Source of the DNA: Azospirillum rugosum
GTDB taxonomy: Bacteria; Pseudomonadota; Alphaproteobacteria; Azospirillales; Azospirillaceae
Length of the DNA: 64,000 bases
NCBI RefSeq assembly: GCF_017876155.1
Contig: NZ_JAGINP010000036.1
Span: 1-64,000, forward strand
Direction of reading: 5' to 3'
Made by a program: the position numbers and the translations under genes. The notes below the pieces were generated by a model. That model was not told the origin of the DNA. It did not search any database and was given only the letters and a program-made list of their open reading frames with translations. This document shows, in pieces, positions 37,803 through 45,666 of this stretch; the stretch's first letter is position 1; every line of letters starts with the position of its first letter.

Positions 37803-38135
37803 TCAGCGGGGAGCGCGGTAGGATGAGAGGGACAGCGAGCCGCCGCGGGTGCGCAGCGCCCGCAGCAGCCAGGCCGAGGCGTTCTGGCGGACGATCTCCA
37901 GCCACCAGGGATCGCGGCGCGTCAGGTAGCGCGCCGTCAGGAAAACCAGCAGGAACCCCGCCACCGCCTGGGGGATGGCGCCCAGCGCCAGCCACAGCTC
38001 CGCGGCCAGCCAGATCGCGATGGCCAGCAGCTCCATGGGCACGCCGAGCGGCATCTTGGTCGGCCGCACCGAGGTGCGGCGCACCGGCTTCTCCCAGCCG
38101 TCGGGGACCGACGGCAGCGGCAGCGGGGTCTCCAC
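37803..38135 (-). CDS. trbD: conjugal transfer protein TrbD (VirB3-like)
   Basis: A 110-residue inner-membrane protein with a hydrophobic pair of helices (MELLAIAIWLAAELWLALG and VAGFLLVFLTARYLTRRDPWW), the compact layout of VirB3/TrbD. It works with TrbE in pilus biogenesis. Its neighbours trbC and trbE support the call. Confidence 0.88.
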   Translation of the reverse strand: METPLPLPSVPDGWEKPVRRTSVRPTKMPLGVPMELLAIAIWLAAELWLALGAIPQAVAGFLLVFLTARYLTRRDPWWLEIVRQNASAWLLRALRTRGGSLSLSSYRAPR

Positions 38136-38138
38136 GAC

Positions 38139-38429
38139 TCAGCCCCCCGCCAGCGCGATGATGGCGTCGCGCGCTCCGTAGGCGGCGGCACCGGCCACGG
38201 TGAAGACGAACACCACCACGCCGGCGATGCGGGAGAACATCGCCGCGACCAGCGCCAGCAGCAGCCCGGCGGTGACGGCGATCGGCACGAAGTTGGTGTC
38301 GAACACCGCCTGCCAGGACAGCAGCTCCGCCCCAAGGTTGGCGATCACCTGGGCGTGCGCCGACATCGCCGTCCACGCCAGGACCAGCGCCAGGGCCAGT
38401 CCCCGGCGCGCGTTACCGTTGCGTCGCAT
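38139..38429 (-). CDS. trbC: conjugal transfer pilin TrbC (VirB2-like)
   Basis: A 96-residue pre-pilin. The N-terminal signal peptide (RRGLALALVLAWTAMSAHA) is followed by two hydrophobic helices (IAVTAGLLLALVAAMFSRI, VVVFVFTVAGAAAYG), the standard VirB2 layout. Its start overlaps the 3' end of trbB by 17 bp. It would form the conjugative pilus. Confidence 0.88.
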   Translation of the reverse strand: MRRNGNARRGLALALVLAWTAMSAHAQVIANLGAELLSWQAVFDTNFVPIAVTAGLLLALVAAMFSRIAGVVVFVFTVAGAAAYGARDAIIALAGG

Positions 38430-39450
38430 CCTCACCTCCACCGTCAAGCTCCCCCGCCCCCAGCGGGCGGAGGACGAAGCCGCGGTCCGGGTCGAAGCGC
38501 TCGACCCGGACGATCTCGTTGACGAAGCGCTTGCCCGAGCCGTCCCGGGCGAGATGGACCACCGCGTGCACCGCCTTGGCGATCCAGCGCATCTGCAGGG
38601 CGTCCATGGCGACACCGCCAAGCCCGACCATCTGGGCGATGCGGTCGAGCGCGTCCCAAGCCGAGCCGGCGTGCACGGTGCACAGCCCCGGATGCCCGGT
38701 GGTCCAGCCGACCACCATCTGCCGCGCCTCGGCCCGGCGGACCTCGCCGAGCACCAGGTGCGTCATCGGCACGCGCAGCGCGTTGGCGACCAGCGTCTCC
38801 AGGGTGACCGGCGGCTCGGCCCACGGGTCGGCGACCATGGCGTAGGCGTGCGGGCACGGCGGTTCGAACTCGTAGGGGTCCTGGAGCACCGCCGGCAGGC
38901 CGCTCATGAAGGCGGACTCCTCCAGGCAGGCGCGCAGCAGCGTGGTCTTGCCGGTGTCGACGTCGCCGGCGATCACCACCGTGCGGCGCCCGTCGATCAG
39001 CCGGCGGAGAATCCGCGCCTGGAGCGGTGTCGCGGCGCCAGACCGCACCCAGTCGTCGAGCGTGATGCGGCCGCGGTAGGGCTTGCGGATCGAGCAGGCC
39101 GGGCCGGTGGTGACCGGCTCGATGTCGGCGTGGATGCGCTCGCCGGTCTCCGGCAAGGTGACGTCGAGCGTCGGGCGGTCGCGGCGCAGCTCCTTGCGCT
39201 GGAAGCCGGCGACGTAGGCGAGGAAGCGGCGGACCTGATCGGGGTCGGCCTCGCGGACGAACTCCGGCGAGGGGCCGTTCTTGACCAGCACCCGGCAGGC
39301 CCCCTGCCCGCGCAGCGGCGGCAGCACCAGGACGTTGGCGACGTCCTTGCGGGACAGCAGGTCGCCGAACAGCCCGTCCATCAGCCGGCGCAGGGCCAGC
39401 AGCAGCATCTCGCGCCGCGCCGGCTCGTCGATCACCACCAGCCCGGTCAT
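38413..39450 (-). CDS. trbB: conjugal transfer ATPase TrbB (VirB11-like)
   Basis: A 345-residue VirB11-type hexameric secretion ATPase. Walker A is AGDVDTGKTTLLRA (with Asp-Val-Asp-Thr in the variable loop), the Asp box/Walker B is THLVLGEVRRAEA, and the His box is VGWTTGHPGLCTVHAGSA. ATG at 39450 overlaps the upstream RHH gene stop. It is the first trb gene. Confidence 0.94.
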   Translation of the reverse strand: MTGLVVIDEPARREMLLLALRRLMDGLFGDLLSRKDVANVLVLPPLRGQGACRVLVKNGPSPEFVREADPDQVRRFLAYVAGFQRKELRRDRPTLDVTLPETGERIHADIEPVTTGPACSIRKPYRGRITLDDWVRSGAATPLQARILRRLIDGRRTVVIAGDVDTGKTTLLRACLEESAFMSGLPAVLQDPYEFEPPCPHAYAMVADPWAEPPVTLETLVANALRVPMTHLVLGEVRRAEARQMVVGWTTGHPGLCTVHAGSAWDALDRIAQMVGLGGVAMDALQMRWIAKAVHAVVHLARDGSGKRFVNEIVRVERFDPDRGFVLRPLGAGELDGGGEDATQR

Positions 39451-39791
39451 GCTGCCCCTCCCGGCCGGCGGCCGCGGCGTTTCCATTCCTCCAGGATCGC
39501 CGCCCGGGTCTCGGCCACCGCCTCGTCGTCCACCTCCAGCCCGACGTTGAGCAGGGCGAGCTGGGTCACCACCATGTCCTCGATGCGCAGGATGGTGGCC
39601 TCGATCTGGTCCTCCTCGACGCGGGCGCGGGCCAGCGCCGACAGGCCGCGGTCGACCACCAGGGCGACGGCCTCGGCGAAGTGGCGCAGCCGGTGGCGCT
39701 CCTGGACGATCTCGATCTGCCGGGCCAAAGCCTCGGGGATGCGGGCGGAGATGTGGCGGAGTTTGCCCGGGGTGTCGGCGTCGTGGCTCAT
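39447..39791 (-). CDS. ribbon-helix-helix (CopG-like) protein
   Basis: A 114-residue protein with an RHH-like N-terminal part (LRHISARIPEALARQIEIVQ, then FAEAVALVVDRGL) and a helical C-terminus (VEEDQIEATILRIEDMVVTQLALL). Tn4371-type ICEs carry a CopG-like gene at this spot between traG and trbB. It probably regulates the trb genes or aids the transfer apparatus. Confidence 0.7.
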   Translation of the reverse strand: MSHDADTPGKLRHISARIPEALARQIEIVQERHRLRHFAEAVALVVDRGLSALARARVEEDQIEATILRIEDMVVTQLALLNVGLEVDDEAVAETRAAILEEWKRRGRRPGGAA

Positions 39792-39807
39792 GGTGGGGCG
39801 GTTCCCT

Positions 39808-41286
39808 TCACATGATGGTCTTGCGGCGGGACGGGCGGACGGGGCGCGGCGGCTTCGCGGGGACGTTCGATCCGCCCCCCTGCCCGCTCGGTACCCCGAA
39901 CCAGCGGTTGGCCTCGGGCCGCGGCGTCCAGCCGCGGGCCGGCGGGCCGTAGAAGGGTTTCCAGACCGGATCGGCGTACGGGTGCAGGCGAGTGGCGCGT
40001 ATCGGCTTGCCGTAGCCGAAGACGATCAGGTCGTTGCCGTCCATCTCCAGCGCCGCGTGCATCGGCAGCACCGGCCGGCGGTCCACCCGCACCCCGCGGC
40101 TGACGGTGGGGAAAAGGTCGAACAGGCCCTTGGAGGTCGAGCGCGTCGGCACCTCCTCGATGGCCTCGCCAACCATGCGGCTGATCCGCTCGGCCTCGTC
40201 CGACGAGTTCGGCCGAAAGACGACGAGGCGGGTGTTGGCGGTCAGGCCTTTGCCGTAGCGCTCCTCGACCTCGCCCAGGCTCTGGGCCAAGAGGAGCAGG
40301 CGGATTCCGTATTCGCGAACGTAGCGGATCCATTCCGCCGCCTCGGCCATGCGGAACTGCAGGAACTCGTCCAGCGCCACCAGCAGCTTCCAGCGCCGCG
40401 CCCGCCCGTCGTCGGCGAGAGATCGGTCGACGGTGAGGAAGTCGATCATCTGGGTGAGGATCAGGGTGAAGACCCGGCGCAGGCGCCGCGCGTCCATCGG
40501 CCGGGCGACGATGTAGAGCGTCACCGGCCGCTCGCCGGCCACGAGGTCGGCAATCGAGAAGTCGCTGGCGGCGGTCTGCGCCTCCAGCACGCTGTCCTCG
40601 AACTCGGCGAGCAGCACCGAGGCGGTGACGTAGACCGACTTGCGGTAATGCAGGCTCTTGTCGACCGCCCCACCCCGCCCGCCCTTGCGGGCCGGGCCGT
40701 CCTTCTTGCCGTCCTCGTCCGGCTCGGCGTCGGCGGCGACGCTCTTGTCCCAGAGCTCCTGGGCGGCGCGCTGGGCGGTCGGGTGGACGCCCTCGGCCAG
40801 CATCAGCGTCAGCCCGTCGTCGCCGAGCAGGATGTGCCGCCGCGCCCCGGCCAGCGACTTCTCGGAATCCGCGGCGGCGGTCAGCAGGTAGACGAAGACG
40901 CCGGTGAGATAGGAAAAGGCGGCGTTGCGCCAGTGCCCCTCCTTCTCGCCCTCGGTGAGGATGCGGGCGGCGTGCTGGCAGTCCGGCACCAGATGGGGGC
41001 CGAGGCGCACCGCCATCAGCGGGTTGTAGCGGGGACCGCCGGGCCGGGCGAGGTCGAGGACGATGACGTCGCCGAAGCGCTCGCGCGCCGCCCCGCTGTC
41101 GCCGGCCATGGCGCCCTTGAAGTCCCAGACGACTGCGCTCTCGCGCCAGCCGGCGAACAGGGTGGGCAGCACCGTGGTGGTGGTCTTGCCCGAGCCGGTG
41201 GGGCCGATCACCAGCACCGGCTGCAGGGTGCGCTCACACAGGGGCCGGCCGTTCCAGGCGCCGAGGACGATGCAGGAGTCCGTCAT
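39808..41286 (-). CDS. traG: coupling protein ATPase part of TraG/VirD4
   Basis: A 492-residue coupling-protein motor that delivers the relaxase-DNA complex to the secretion channel. Walker A is VIGPTGSGKTTTTVLPTLF and Walker B LLVALDEFLQF; the RecA-like core is complete (VVWDFKGAMAG, GPRYNPL). It lacks the N-terminal membrane anchor, which is encoded by the gene just upstream. ATG at 41286 has GGAGGGGGTG directly before it, so it is an independent start rather than a sequencing artefact. Confidence 0.9.
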   Translation of the reverse strand: MTDSCIVLGAWNGRPLCERTLQPVLVIGPTGSGKTTTTVLPTLFAGWRESAVVWDFKGAMAGDSGAARERFGDVIVLDLARPGGPRYNPLMAVRLGPHLVPDCQHAARILTEGEKEGHWRNAAFSYLTGVFVYLLTAAADSEKSLAGARRHILLGDDGLTLMLAEGVHPTAQRAAQELWDKSVAADAEPDEDGKKDGPARKGGRGGAVDKSLHYRKSVYVTASVLLAEFEDSVLEAQTAASDFSIADLVAGERPVTLYIVARPMDARRLRRVFTLILTQMIDFLTVDRSLADDGRARRWKLLVALDEFLQFRMAEAAEWIRYVREYGIRLLLLAQSLGEVEERYGKGLTANTRLVVFRPNSSDEAERISRMVGEAIEEVPTRSTSKGLFDLFPTVSRGVRVDRRPVLPMHAALEMDGNDLIVFGYGKPIRATRLHPYADPVWKPFYGPPARGWTPRPEANRWFGVPSGQGGGSNVPAKPPRPVRPSRRKTIM

Positions 41287-41296
41287 CACCCCCTCC

Positions 41297-41644
41297 TCAC
41301 AGCAGGCCGCTGCGACGGACGTCGGCGCCGTCGGCCCAGCGGCCGACGCCGAAGCGGGGACTGCGGTCGCCGCGCAGGGCGAGGCCGACGCGCACCACCA
41401 GCGCCAGGGCGGTGGCGGTGCAGACCAGGACGGCGACGGTGACCATCCAGCGGTGGCCAGGGGCCAGCAGATCACGCCAGGTCAGGAACTGGCCGGGCCA
41501 GTAGAGCGCGACGGTGCCAACGCGCAACCCACCGAAGACGGCCGGCCAGCCGAACAGCCAGCCGACCAGCTCGGTGACGACCGCCACCGTCAGCAGCCAC
41601 GCAGTACAGCACCCGAGCAGGGTGAGGAGGAGGGAGCGCGTCAC
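41297..41644 (-). CDS. membrane-anchor part of TraG/VirD4
   Basis: A 115-residue protein with three hydrophobic segments (LLLTLLGCCTAWLLTVAVVTELV, PAVFGGLRVGTVALYW, MVTVAVLVCTATALALVV). It ends FGVGRWADGADVRRSGLL. In full-length TraG/VirD4 proteins a (S/G)xARWAxxxDIRxAGLL segment directly joins the anchor to the ATPase. Here a TGA follows GLL and the ATPase starts 10 bp later in another frame. The coupling protein is thus split into two translationally coupled genes. Confidence 0.78.
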   Translation of the reverse strand: MTRSLLLTLLGCCTAWLLTVAVVTELVGWLFGWPAVFGGLRVGTVALYWPGQFLTWRDLLAPGHRWMVTVAVLVCTATALALVVRVGLALRGDRSPRFGVGRWADGADVRRSGLL

Positions 41645-42381
41645 AGCTCGCGCCCTCCGAGATCGTCCAGGCCGTCGCGCCCGATCTCGCGGCCGCGCTC
41701 CTCGCGCAGGCGCTGCATCTCGACGAGCTGGCGCTCGTAGGCCTGCCGCTCGCGCTCGTCCATCCAGCCCAGCGTCCGGGTGGTGACCTCGACCGCGTCA
41801 TGCCGGAACCAGTGGGTGACGACGTCGCGCTCGAAGTACAGGTCGCGGTCGTCCTGGACGCCGCGGATCATCACGTGCAGGTGCTGGTTGCCGTCCGGGT
41901 GCGCCATGTCGGGCTTGCGCTCGACCGCCGCCACCCACTCGAGTTCTCCCACCCGGCGCTCCCAGGCGGTCATGACCTCGCGGCCATAAGCCACCATGTC
42001 GTCGATGCGGTGGCCGTCGTTCGGGCTGACGATGACGTGGAAGACGCGGCGGTCGTCCGACCAGGCGGCGGCCACCTCGCCCTTGTCGATGCCGAGGCGG
42101 TCGCGATCGAACAGCGGGCCGTCCTTGGCGAGGTAGTTGGCCAGCACGGCGACCGAGTTGGGGAAGGCGCCGCGGGCGCGGTCGTGGTAGAGCAGCTTGA
42201 CGTTGACCGGACGGGCGTAGGCGTTCGGGCTGGCCGGCGCGGCCCGCACTCGAACCCGGCGCTCGGAGCGGCGGACATAGTCGCGGGCCAGGGCCCGGCC
42301 GCGGTCGGCCAGCGCCTTCATCCGGGCCTTGAAGCCGTCGTCGGCCGAGAGGCCGTCGAAGATCGACCCGCGCCACCGCAT
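41641..42381 (-). CDS. VirD2-like HUH relaxase
   Basis: A 246-residue mobilisation nuclease that would nick oriT and stay bound to the 5' end. The candidate catalytic Tyr is Y83 in LANYLAKDG. The metal-binding His triad appears as H161 plus NQHLHV (H167, H169). Related relaxases have a long C-terminal DUF3363 region; this protein stops soon after the nuclease domain. ATG at 42381 follows GGAGGAG. Its stop overlaps the TraG anchor start. Confidence 0.85.
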   Translation of the reverse strand: MRWRGSIFDGLSADDGFKARMKALADRGRALARDYVRRSERRVRVRAAPASPNAYARPVNVKLLYHDRARGAFPNSVAVLANYLAKDGPLFDRDRLGIDKGEVAAAWSDDRRVFHVIVSPNDGHRIDDMVAYGREVMTAWERRVGELEWVAAVERKPDMAHPDGNQHLHVMIRGVQDDRDLYFERDVVTHWFRHDAVEVTTRTLGWMDERERQAYERQLVEMQRLREERGREIGRDGLDDLGGREL

Positions 42382-42739
42382 GCCGGTACTCCTCCGCGAA
42401 CCACGACCGGCTCCAGGGCCGGCCGGAAGACAAAACCGGATCGACGATGCAGAGAAAGCCGCTATATGACCAGAATTCAAAGGGATTATCGGGATTTCAA
42501 AGGACAGGTTCGCCAATGTTCGCCCAGTAAAGCGCGTACACAGGAAAACTATAAGGAAATCAACGGCCACGAACGACGGCGAACCGCCCCTTTATCTTGC
42601 TGACCGTTGATTTCTCTTCTTCCGCATGCCCTCACGAAAGCCCGCCGAAGCTTGGACACACTGTCCGATTTCCTGTCTTTGCGCGCCGTTGTGCGAATGT
42701 CTTCGCTCCGGGGGCAAAGCAGGCCGCCGCCCTGCCCGA
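42382..42739. promoter_or_regulatory. relaxase upstream region: candidate oriT and operators
   Basis: This 358-bp gap between the relaxase and parA-like gene is less GC-rich than its neighbours. It holds TTCAAAGG twice, 20 bp apart (42476-42483, 42496-42503). It also holds GTTCGCC twice, 10 bp apart (42508-42514, 42518-42524), with an inverted copy GGCGAAC at 42578-42584. Helical phasing suggests protein-binding sites. An oriT is usually next to its relaxase gene, so this is the best place for it; the nick site is not identified. Confidence 0.5.
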
Positions 42740-43393
42740 TCAGCCCGCCACCGGGACCGATCCCAGGCCGAAGACCTCCGAGACGAGGCCGCGGACATCG
42801 GCCTCGGCCCGCCCGGCCATCTCCAGCTCCGGCACCAGCAGCCCGGTGCTCCGGCTCGTCGCGAAGGCCAGCCGCTGCCGCACCACCGCCGCCGACACCG
42901 GCAGACGCAGCCCCAGCACCCTCGCCTCGGTGCCCGGTTCGACCAGCAGCCCCTCCGGCGCCCGGGTCAGCACCAGCGACGCACTGAGCATTGGCTCAGC
43001 CGCCAGCGCCTCGACGACCAGCTGCATCGTGGCGGCACAGCGCCCCACCGCCTCCCGGTCCGGCAGCGTCGGCACCAGCACGGTCTCCGCCGCCAGCAGG
43101 GCCGCCCGCACCGCTGCCGGCGAACGGGCCGGGGTGTTGATGACCACATGGTCGAAGCTGGTGCCCAGCCCCCACAGCCCGCAGCGCAGCTGGGCGCTGG
43201 TGATCGTGACGGTGTCGAACAGGGCCGGCAGGTCGTTGCGTCGGCGCATCCCCGCCCACTCCCGCACGCCCGAGGCGCCATCGACGTCGAGCAGCGCCAC
43301 CCGCTTGCCCTGCAAGGCCAGCTCGCCGGCCAGGTTGACCGCCAGCGTGGTGCGGCCCACCCCCGGCGCCAGGTTGACCAGGGCGGCGATCAT
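42740..43393 (-). CDS. divergent ParA-like ATPase
   Basis: A 217-residue MinD/ParA-fold protein. The P-loop reads LAPGVGRTTLAVNLAGE: both the signature Lys of KGG and the P-loop Lys before Thr-Thr are replaced (by non-Lys and by Arg). The following switch LLDVDGASGVREWAG is also altered from the usual DADPQGS. It may have lost ATP hydrolysis and act as a structural or regulatory partner of the intact ParA two genes upstream. Last gene of the rdfS-rep-par operon. Confidence 0.78.
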   Translation of the reverse strand: MIAALVNLAPGVGRTTLAVNLAGELALQGKRVALLDVDGASGVREWAGMRRRNDLPALFDTVTITSAQLRCGLWGLGTSFDHVVINTPARSPAAVRAALLAAETVLVPTLPDREAVGRCAATMQLVVEALAAEPMLSASLVLTRAPEGLLVEPGTEARVLGLRLPVSAAVVRQRLAFATSRSTGLLVPELEMAGRAEADVRGLVSEVFGLGSVPVAG

Positions 43394-43623
43394 GCCCCCT
43401 CCTCCCCGGCGAAGCGAGTTTCCAGCAGCTCGCGCAGCAGCGCCGCCATGGTGACGCCCCGGCGGAAGGCGGCGATCCTGATCCGCCCGCGCAGCTCCGG
43501 CGTGATGTCCACCGTCAGCCGCGCGGTGTAGACCTCCGCCTTGGCCGGCCCGCCCTCGCCCCGGCGCACCCAGGCGTCGGGCGCACCGGGACGGGCGCCG
43601 AAGCCGATCCGCTCCCCGCTCAT
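43390..43623 (-). CDS. ribbon-helix-helix partition-type DNA-binding protein
   Basis: A 77-residue protein whose second half is an RHH fold (AEVYTARLTVDITPELRGRI, then RGVTMAALLRELLETRF). Small RHH proteins next to parA act as centromere-binding partners (ParG-like). It overlaps both ParA genes by 4 bp. Confidence 0.75.
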   Translation of the reverse strand: MSGERIGFGARPGAPDAWVRRGEGGPAKAEVYTARLTVDITPELRGRIRIAAFRRGVTMAALLRELLETRFAGEEGA

Positions 43624-44258
43624 GGCCCGGTCCCCAGCAGCTCGGCGGCCAGGGCCGCGATCTCCAGCGCCGCCGTGGAGCCCGGTTCGCTCTCGAAGGC
43701 CAGCCGGCCGGAGCGGACACAGCGGGCGAAGACGACGCGCTGGCCGACCGACGTCGCCATCGCCGGCGGCACCACCCCGGCCAGCTCGCGACGGGCATCG
43801 GCCAGCAGCCGGGTGCGGGCGATGCAGCGGTTCAGCAGAAAGCGCGCGGTCAGGTCCGGTTTCCAGCCGCGCGCCTCGTCGAGCAGGCGCAGCAGCTCGG
43901 CCGAGGCCCAGGCGTCGAACGGGCTGGGCTGCACCGGGATCAGCACCCGCTCGGCAGTCAGGATCGCCGAGCGCGCCAGCGCCGTCACCCGCGGCGGCCC
44001 GTCGATCACCACGTGCTCGACCCCGGAGGCCAGGTCGGGCACCTCGCGGTGCAGCGTCTCGCGCGCCAGCCCGACCATGGCGAACAGCCGGGGCAGCCCC
44101 TCGCGGTTGCGCTGCTCGGCCCAGTCGAGCGCCGAGCCCTGGGGGTCGGCGTCGATCAGCAGTACGCGATGGCCACGCCGGGTCAGCTCGCCGGCGAGGT
44201 GGAGGGCGAGCGTCGTCTTGCCGACGCCGCCCTTCTGGTTGAGGAAGGCCACGATCAT
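43620..44258 (-). CDS. parA: ParA-family partition ATPase
   Basis: A 212-residue ParA with an intact deviant Walker A (FLNQKGGVGKTTLALHLAGEL), LLIDADPQGSALDWAEQR and VVIDGPPR. Such ATPases stabilise the excised circular form or place it in the cell. It lies directly behind repA with a 4-bp overlap. Confidence 0.93.
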   Translation of the reverse strand: MIVAFLNQKGGVGKTTLALHLAGELTRRGHRVLLIDADPQGSALDWAEQRNREGLPRLFAMVGLARETLHREVPDLASGVEHVVIDGPPRVTALARSAILTAERVLIPVQPSPFDAWASAELLRLLDEARGWKPDLTARFLLNRCIARTRLLADARRELAGVVPPAMATSVGQRVVFARCVRSGRLAFESEPGSTAALEIAALAAELLGTGP

Positions 44259-45271
44259 CGCGGCGCCCTCCCCGCTCCGGAGGACTTATCCACAGGCGGA
44301 GGAGTCGAGGAGTCAGCCGCCAAGAGTCTGTTATTGTTTAAGTTATATAAGTTATAGGGGCGAATCGGTGAGGCGGAACAAGGGCTTGACTCCGAGTCGG
44401 GGTGGTGTTCCCCCGCGACTCGGCATGGTGATCTCCCGTTTTCCGATAGATATGATGTCCCGACATCATTCACAGGTTGTCCACAGGGGGCTGTGGACAG
44501 GTTCGCCAAGGGTCGCGCTCGGGAGAACAGCAGGCGCTCCTCGCCACCGCCCCGCTCGATGGACAGCCGATAGCCCGGCAGGCCGATGGACGCGATCCGC
44601 CGGATGTGGCGGGCGAACTCGGCCGGGCGCACCGGACTGCCGCTGCGGGCGTGCAGGCGGCGCACCCCGATGGCGCCGCCGCCGCGCTGCCGGCCGCCCA
44701 TCTTGCGCACCAGCCGGTACAGCCAGCGCGCCACCCCGCCGGTGAGGTCGAAATAGCCGGGATCCAGCGTCAGCACGCGGCGCTCACACACCGCCGCGAA
44801 CAGCCAGTCCGGCAGCGTCAGGCGGACGCCGGCCCCGGTCGGCTCCCACCCGTCGAGCCAGCGGAAGCGGGCCGGTCCCTGCGGACCGGCGCGCAGCGTG
44901 GTCTCGACGCGGGTGGCCGCCAGACGGTCGAAGGCGGCGCGCAGCAGCGCGTAGTCGTGCCGGCCGACGCCGCGACCGAGGAAGCGCAGAAGCTGATACG
45001 CCGGGGTTTCCAGATGCCGGCTGGGCGTCCGGCCGGCGTCGAGGGCCTCGGTCAGCTGGCTTGCCGCCCAGACCAGCACGTCGGCGTCCCAGAGGGTGGC
45101 GATGCCGAGGTCGCCGGCCGGCTCGACCCGGATGCGCACCGCCCCCTGCTCGAAGGTGATGGGCGCGTGGCGTGGGGATTTGGCGAGGCTGAACCACGGC
45201 CAGACCATCAGGTCGGCCACGTCGCGCAACGCGATGTCGGTGCGGCGGGCGGGAAAGCGAGGGTCGTCCAT
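44255..45271 (-). CDS. repA: replication initiator RepA
   Basis: A 338-residue plasmid-type initiator of the replication-initiator-protein-A family found in Tn4371-like ICEs. The N-terminal region reads VADLMVWPWFSLAKSPRH, the central region WDADVLVWAASQLTEAL and TPAYQLLRFLGRGVGRHDYALLRAAFDRL, followed by LPDWLFAAVCERRVLTLDPGYFDLTGGVARWLYRLVRK. The C-terminal ~80 residues are low-complexity because the DNA there carries origin-like repeats. It may allow brief replication of the excised element. Confidence 0.9.
   Translation of the reverse strand: MDDPRFPARRTDIALRDVADLMVWPWFSLAKSPRHAPITFEQGAVRIRVEPAGDLGIATLWDADVLVWAASQLTEALDAGRTPSRHLETPAYQLLRFLGRGVGRHDYALLRAAFDRLAATRVETTLRAGPQGPARFRWLDGWEPTGAGVRLTLPDWLFAAVCERRVLTLDPGYFDLTGGVARWLYRLVRKMGGRQRGGGAIGVRRLHARSGSPVRPAEFARHIRRIASIGLPGYRLSIERGGGEERLLFSRARPLANLSTAPCGQPVNDVGTSYLSENGRSPCRVAGEHHPDSESSPCSASPIRPYNLYNLNNNRLLAADSSTPPPVDKSSGAGRAPR
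44286..44499. other. origin-like region inside the 3' end of repA
   Basis: It contains a perfect DnaA-box-like TTATCCACA (44286-44294) and an AT-rich tract with AAGTTATA twice, 9 bp apart (44340-44347, 44349-44356). It also has an 18-bp palindrome with arms ATGATGTC/GACATCAT (44452-44469) and TGTCCACAG/CTGTGGACA arms 4 bp apart (44478-44499). The combination of DnaA-type boxes, a melting region and inverted repeats next to the initiator gene fits an oriV. Confidence 0.6.
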
Positions 45272-45283
45272 ACTCCCCTCCCC

Positions 45284-45526
45284 TCAGCGGCGGGCCGGCC
45301 GCACGGCGCTGGCGCCGGGGTCGGAGGTGGAGGTGCGCAGGCCGCGGTCGGCCCAGGCCTTCAGGTCGTCGAGCGCGTAGACCACGCGCCCGCCGATCTT
45401 GCGGTAGCGCGGGCCGGTGCCGTAGACGCGGTGCTTCTCCAGCGTCCGGCCGGACAGGCCGAGGAAGCGCCCGGCCTCGGCCGTGCGCAGGAAACGTTGC
45501 GGCAGGTCGTCGGTGCTGTCGTGCAT
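45284..45526 (-). CDS. rdfS: excisionase, AlpA/RdfS type
   Basis: An 80-residue winged-helix protein: RFLRTAEAGRFLGLSGRTLEKHRVYGTGPRYRKIGGRVVYALDDLKAW. This is the AlpA/MerR-like excisionase fold used by RdfS, the recombination directionality factor of ICEMlSymR7A. It would bias the integrase toward excision. It lies 12 bp upstream of repA and downstream of the fseA-like gene, whose product is the known activator of rdfS in the Mesorhizobium system. Confidence 0.82.
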   Translation of the reverse strand: MHDSTDDLPQRFLRTAEAGRFLGLSGRTLEKHRVYGTGPRYRKIGGRVVYALDDLKAWADRGLRTSTSDPGASAVRPARR

Positions 45527-45624
45527 GGTCGAGCCTCCGTGTTCCGGAGCGCGCCGCCGGGAGCGGCGGTGCGCGATGGCGGAAGGCTCGCGGAAACACG
45601 AAAGCGCCGGGGAGGGGAAAGATC

Positions 45625-45652
45625 GGAGGGGCCGGAGTCCCCCGGCCCCTCC
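45625..45652 (-). terminator. hairpin between fseA and rdfS
   Basis: An 11-bp perfect stem (GGAGGGGCCGG/CCGGCCCCTCC) has a 6-nt loop and is followed on the minus strand by GATCTTTCC. It lies right after the fseA-like stop, so it probably separates fseA transcription from rdfS, leaving rdfS to its own activated promoter. Confidence 0.5.
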
Positions 45653-45666
45653 CTCCCCGGAGCGGT

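Noticed and set aside
35696..41442. Very long plus-strand frames (821 and 1080 codons) over trbE and trbB-traG
   Set aside because: They are antisense shadows of overlapping trb genes with clear Walker motifs.
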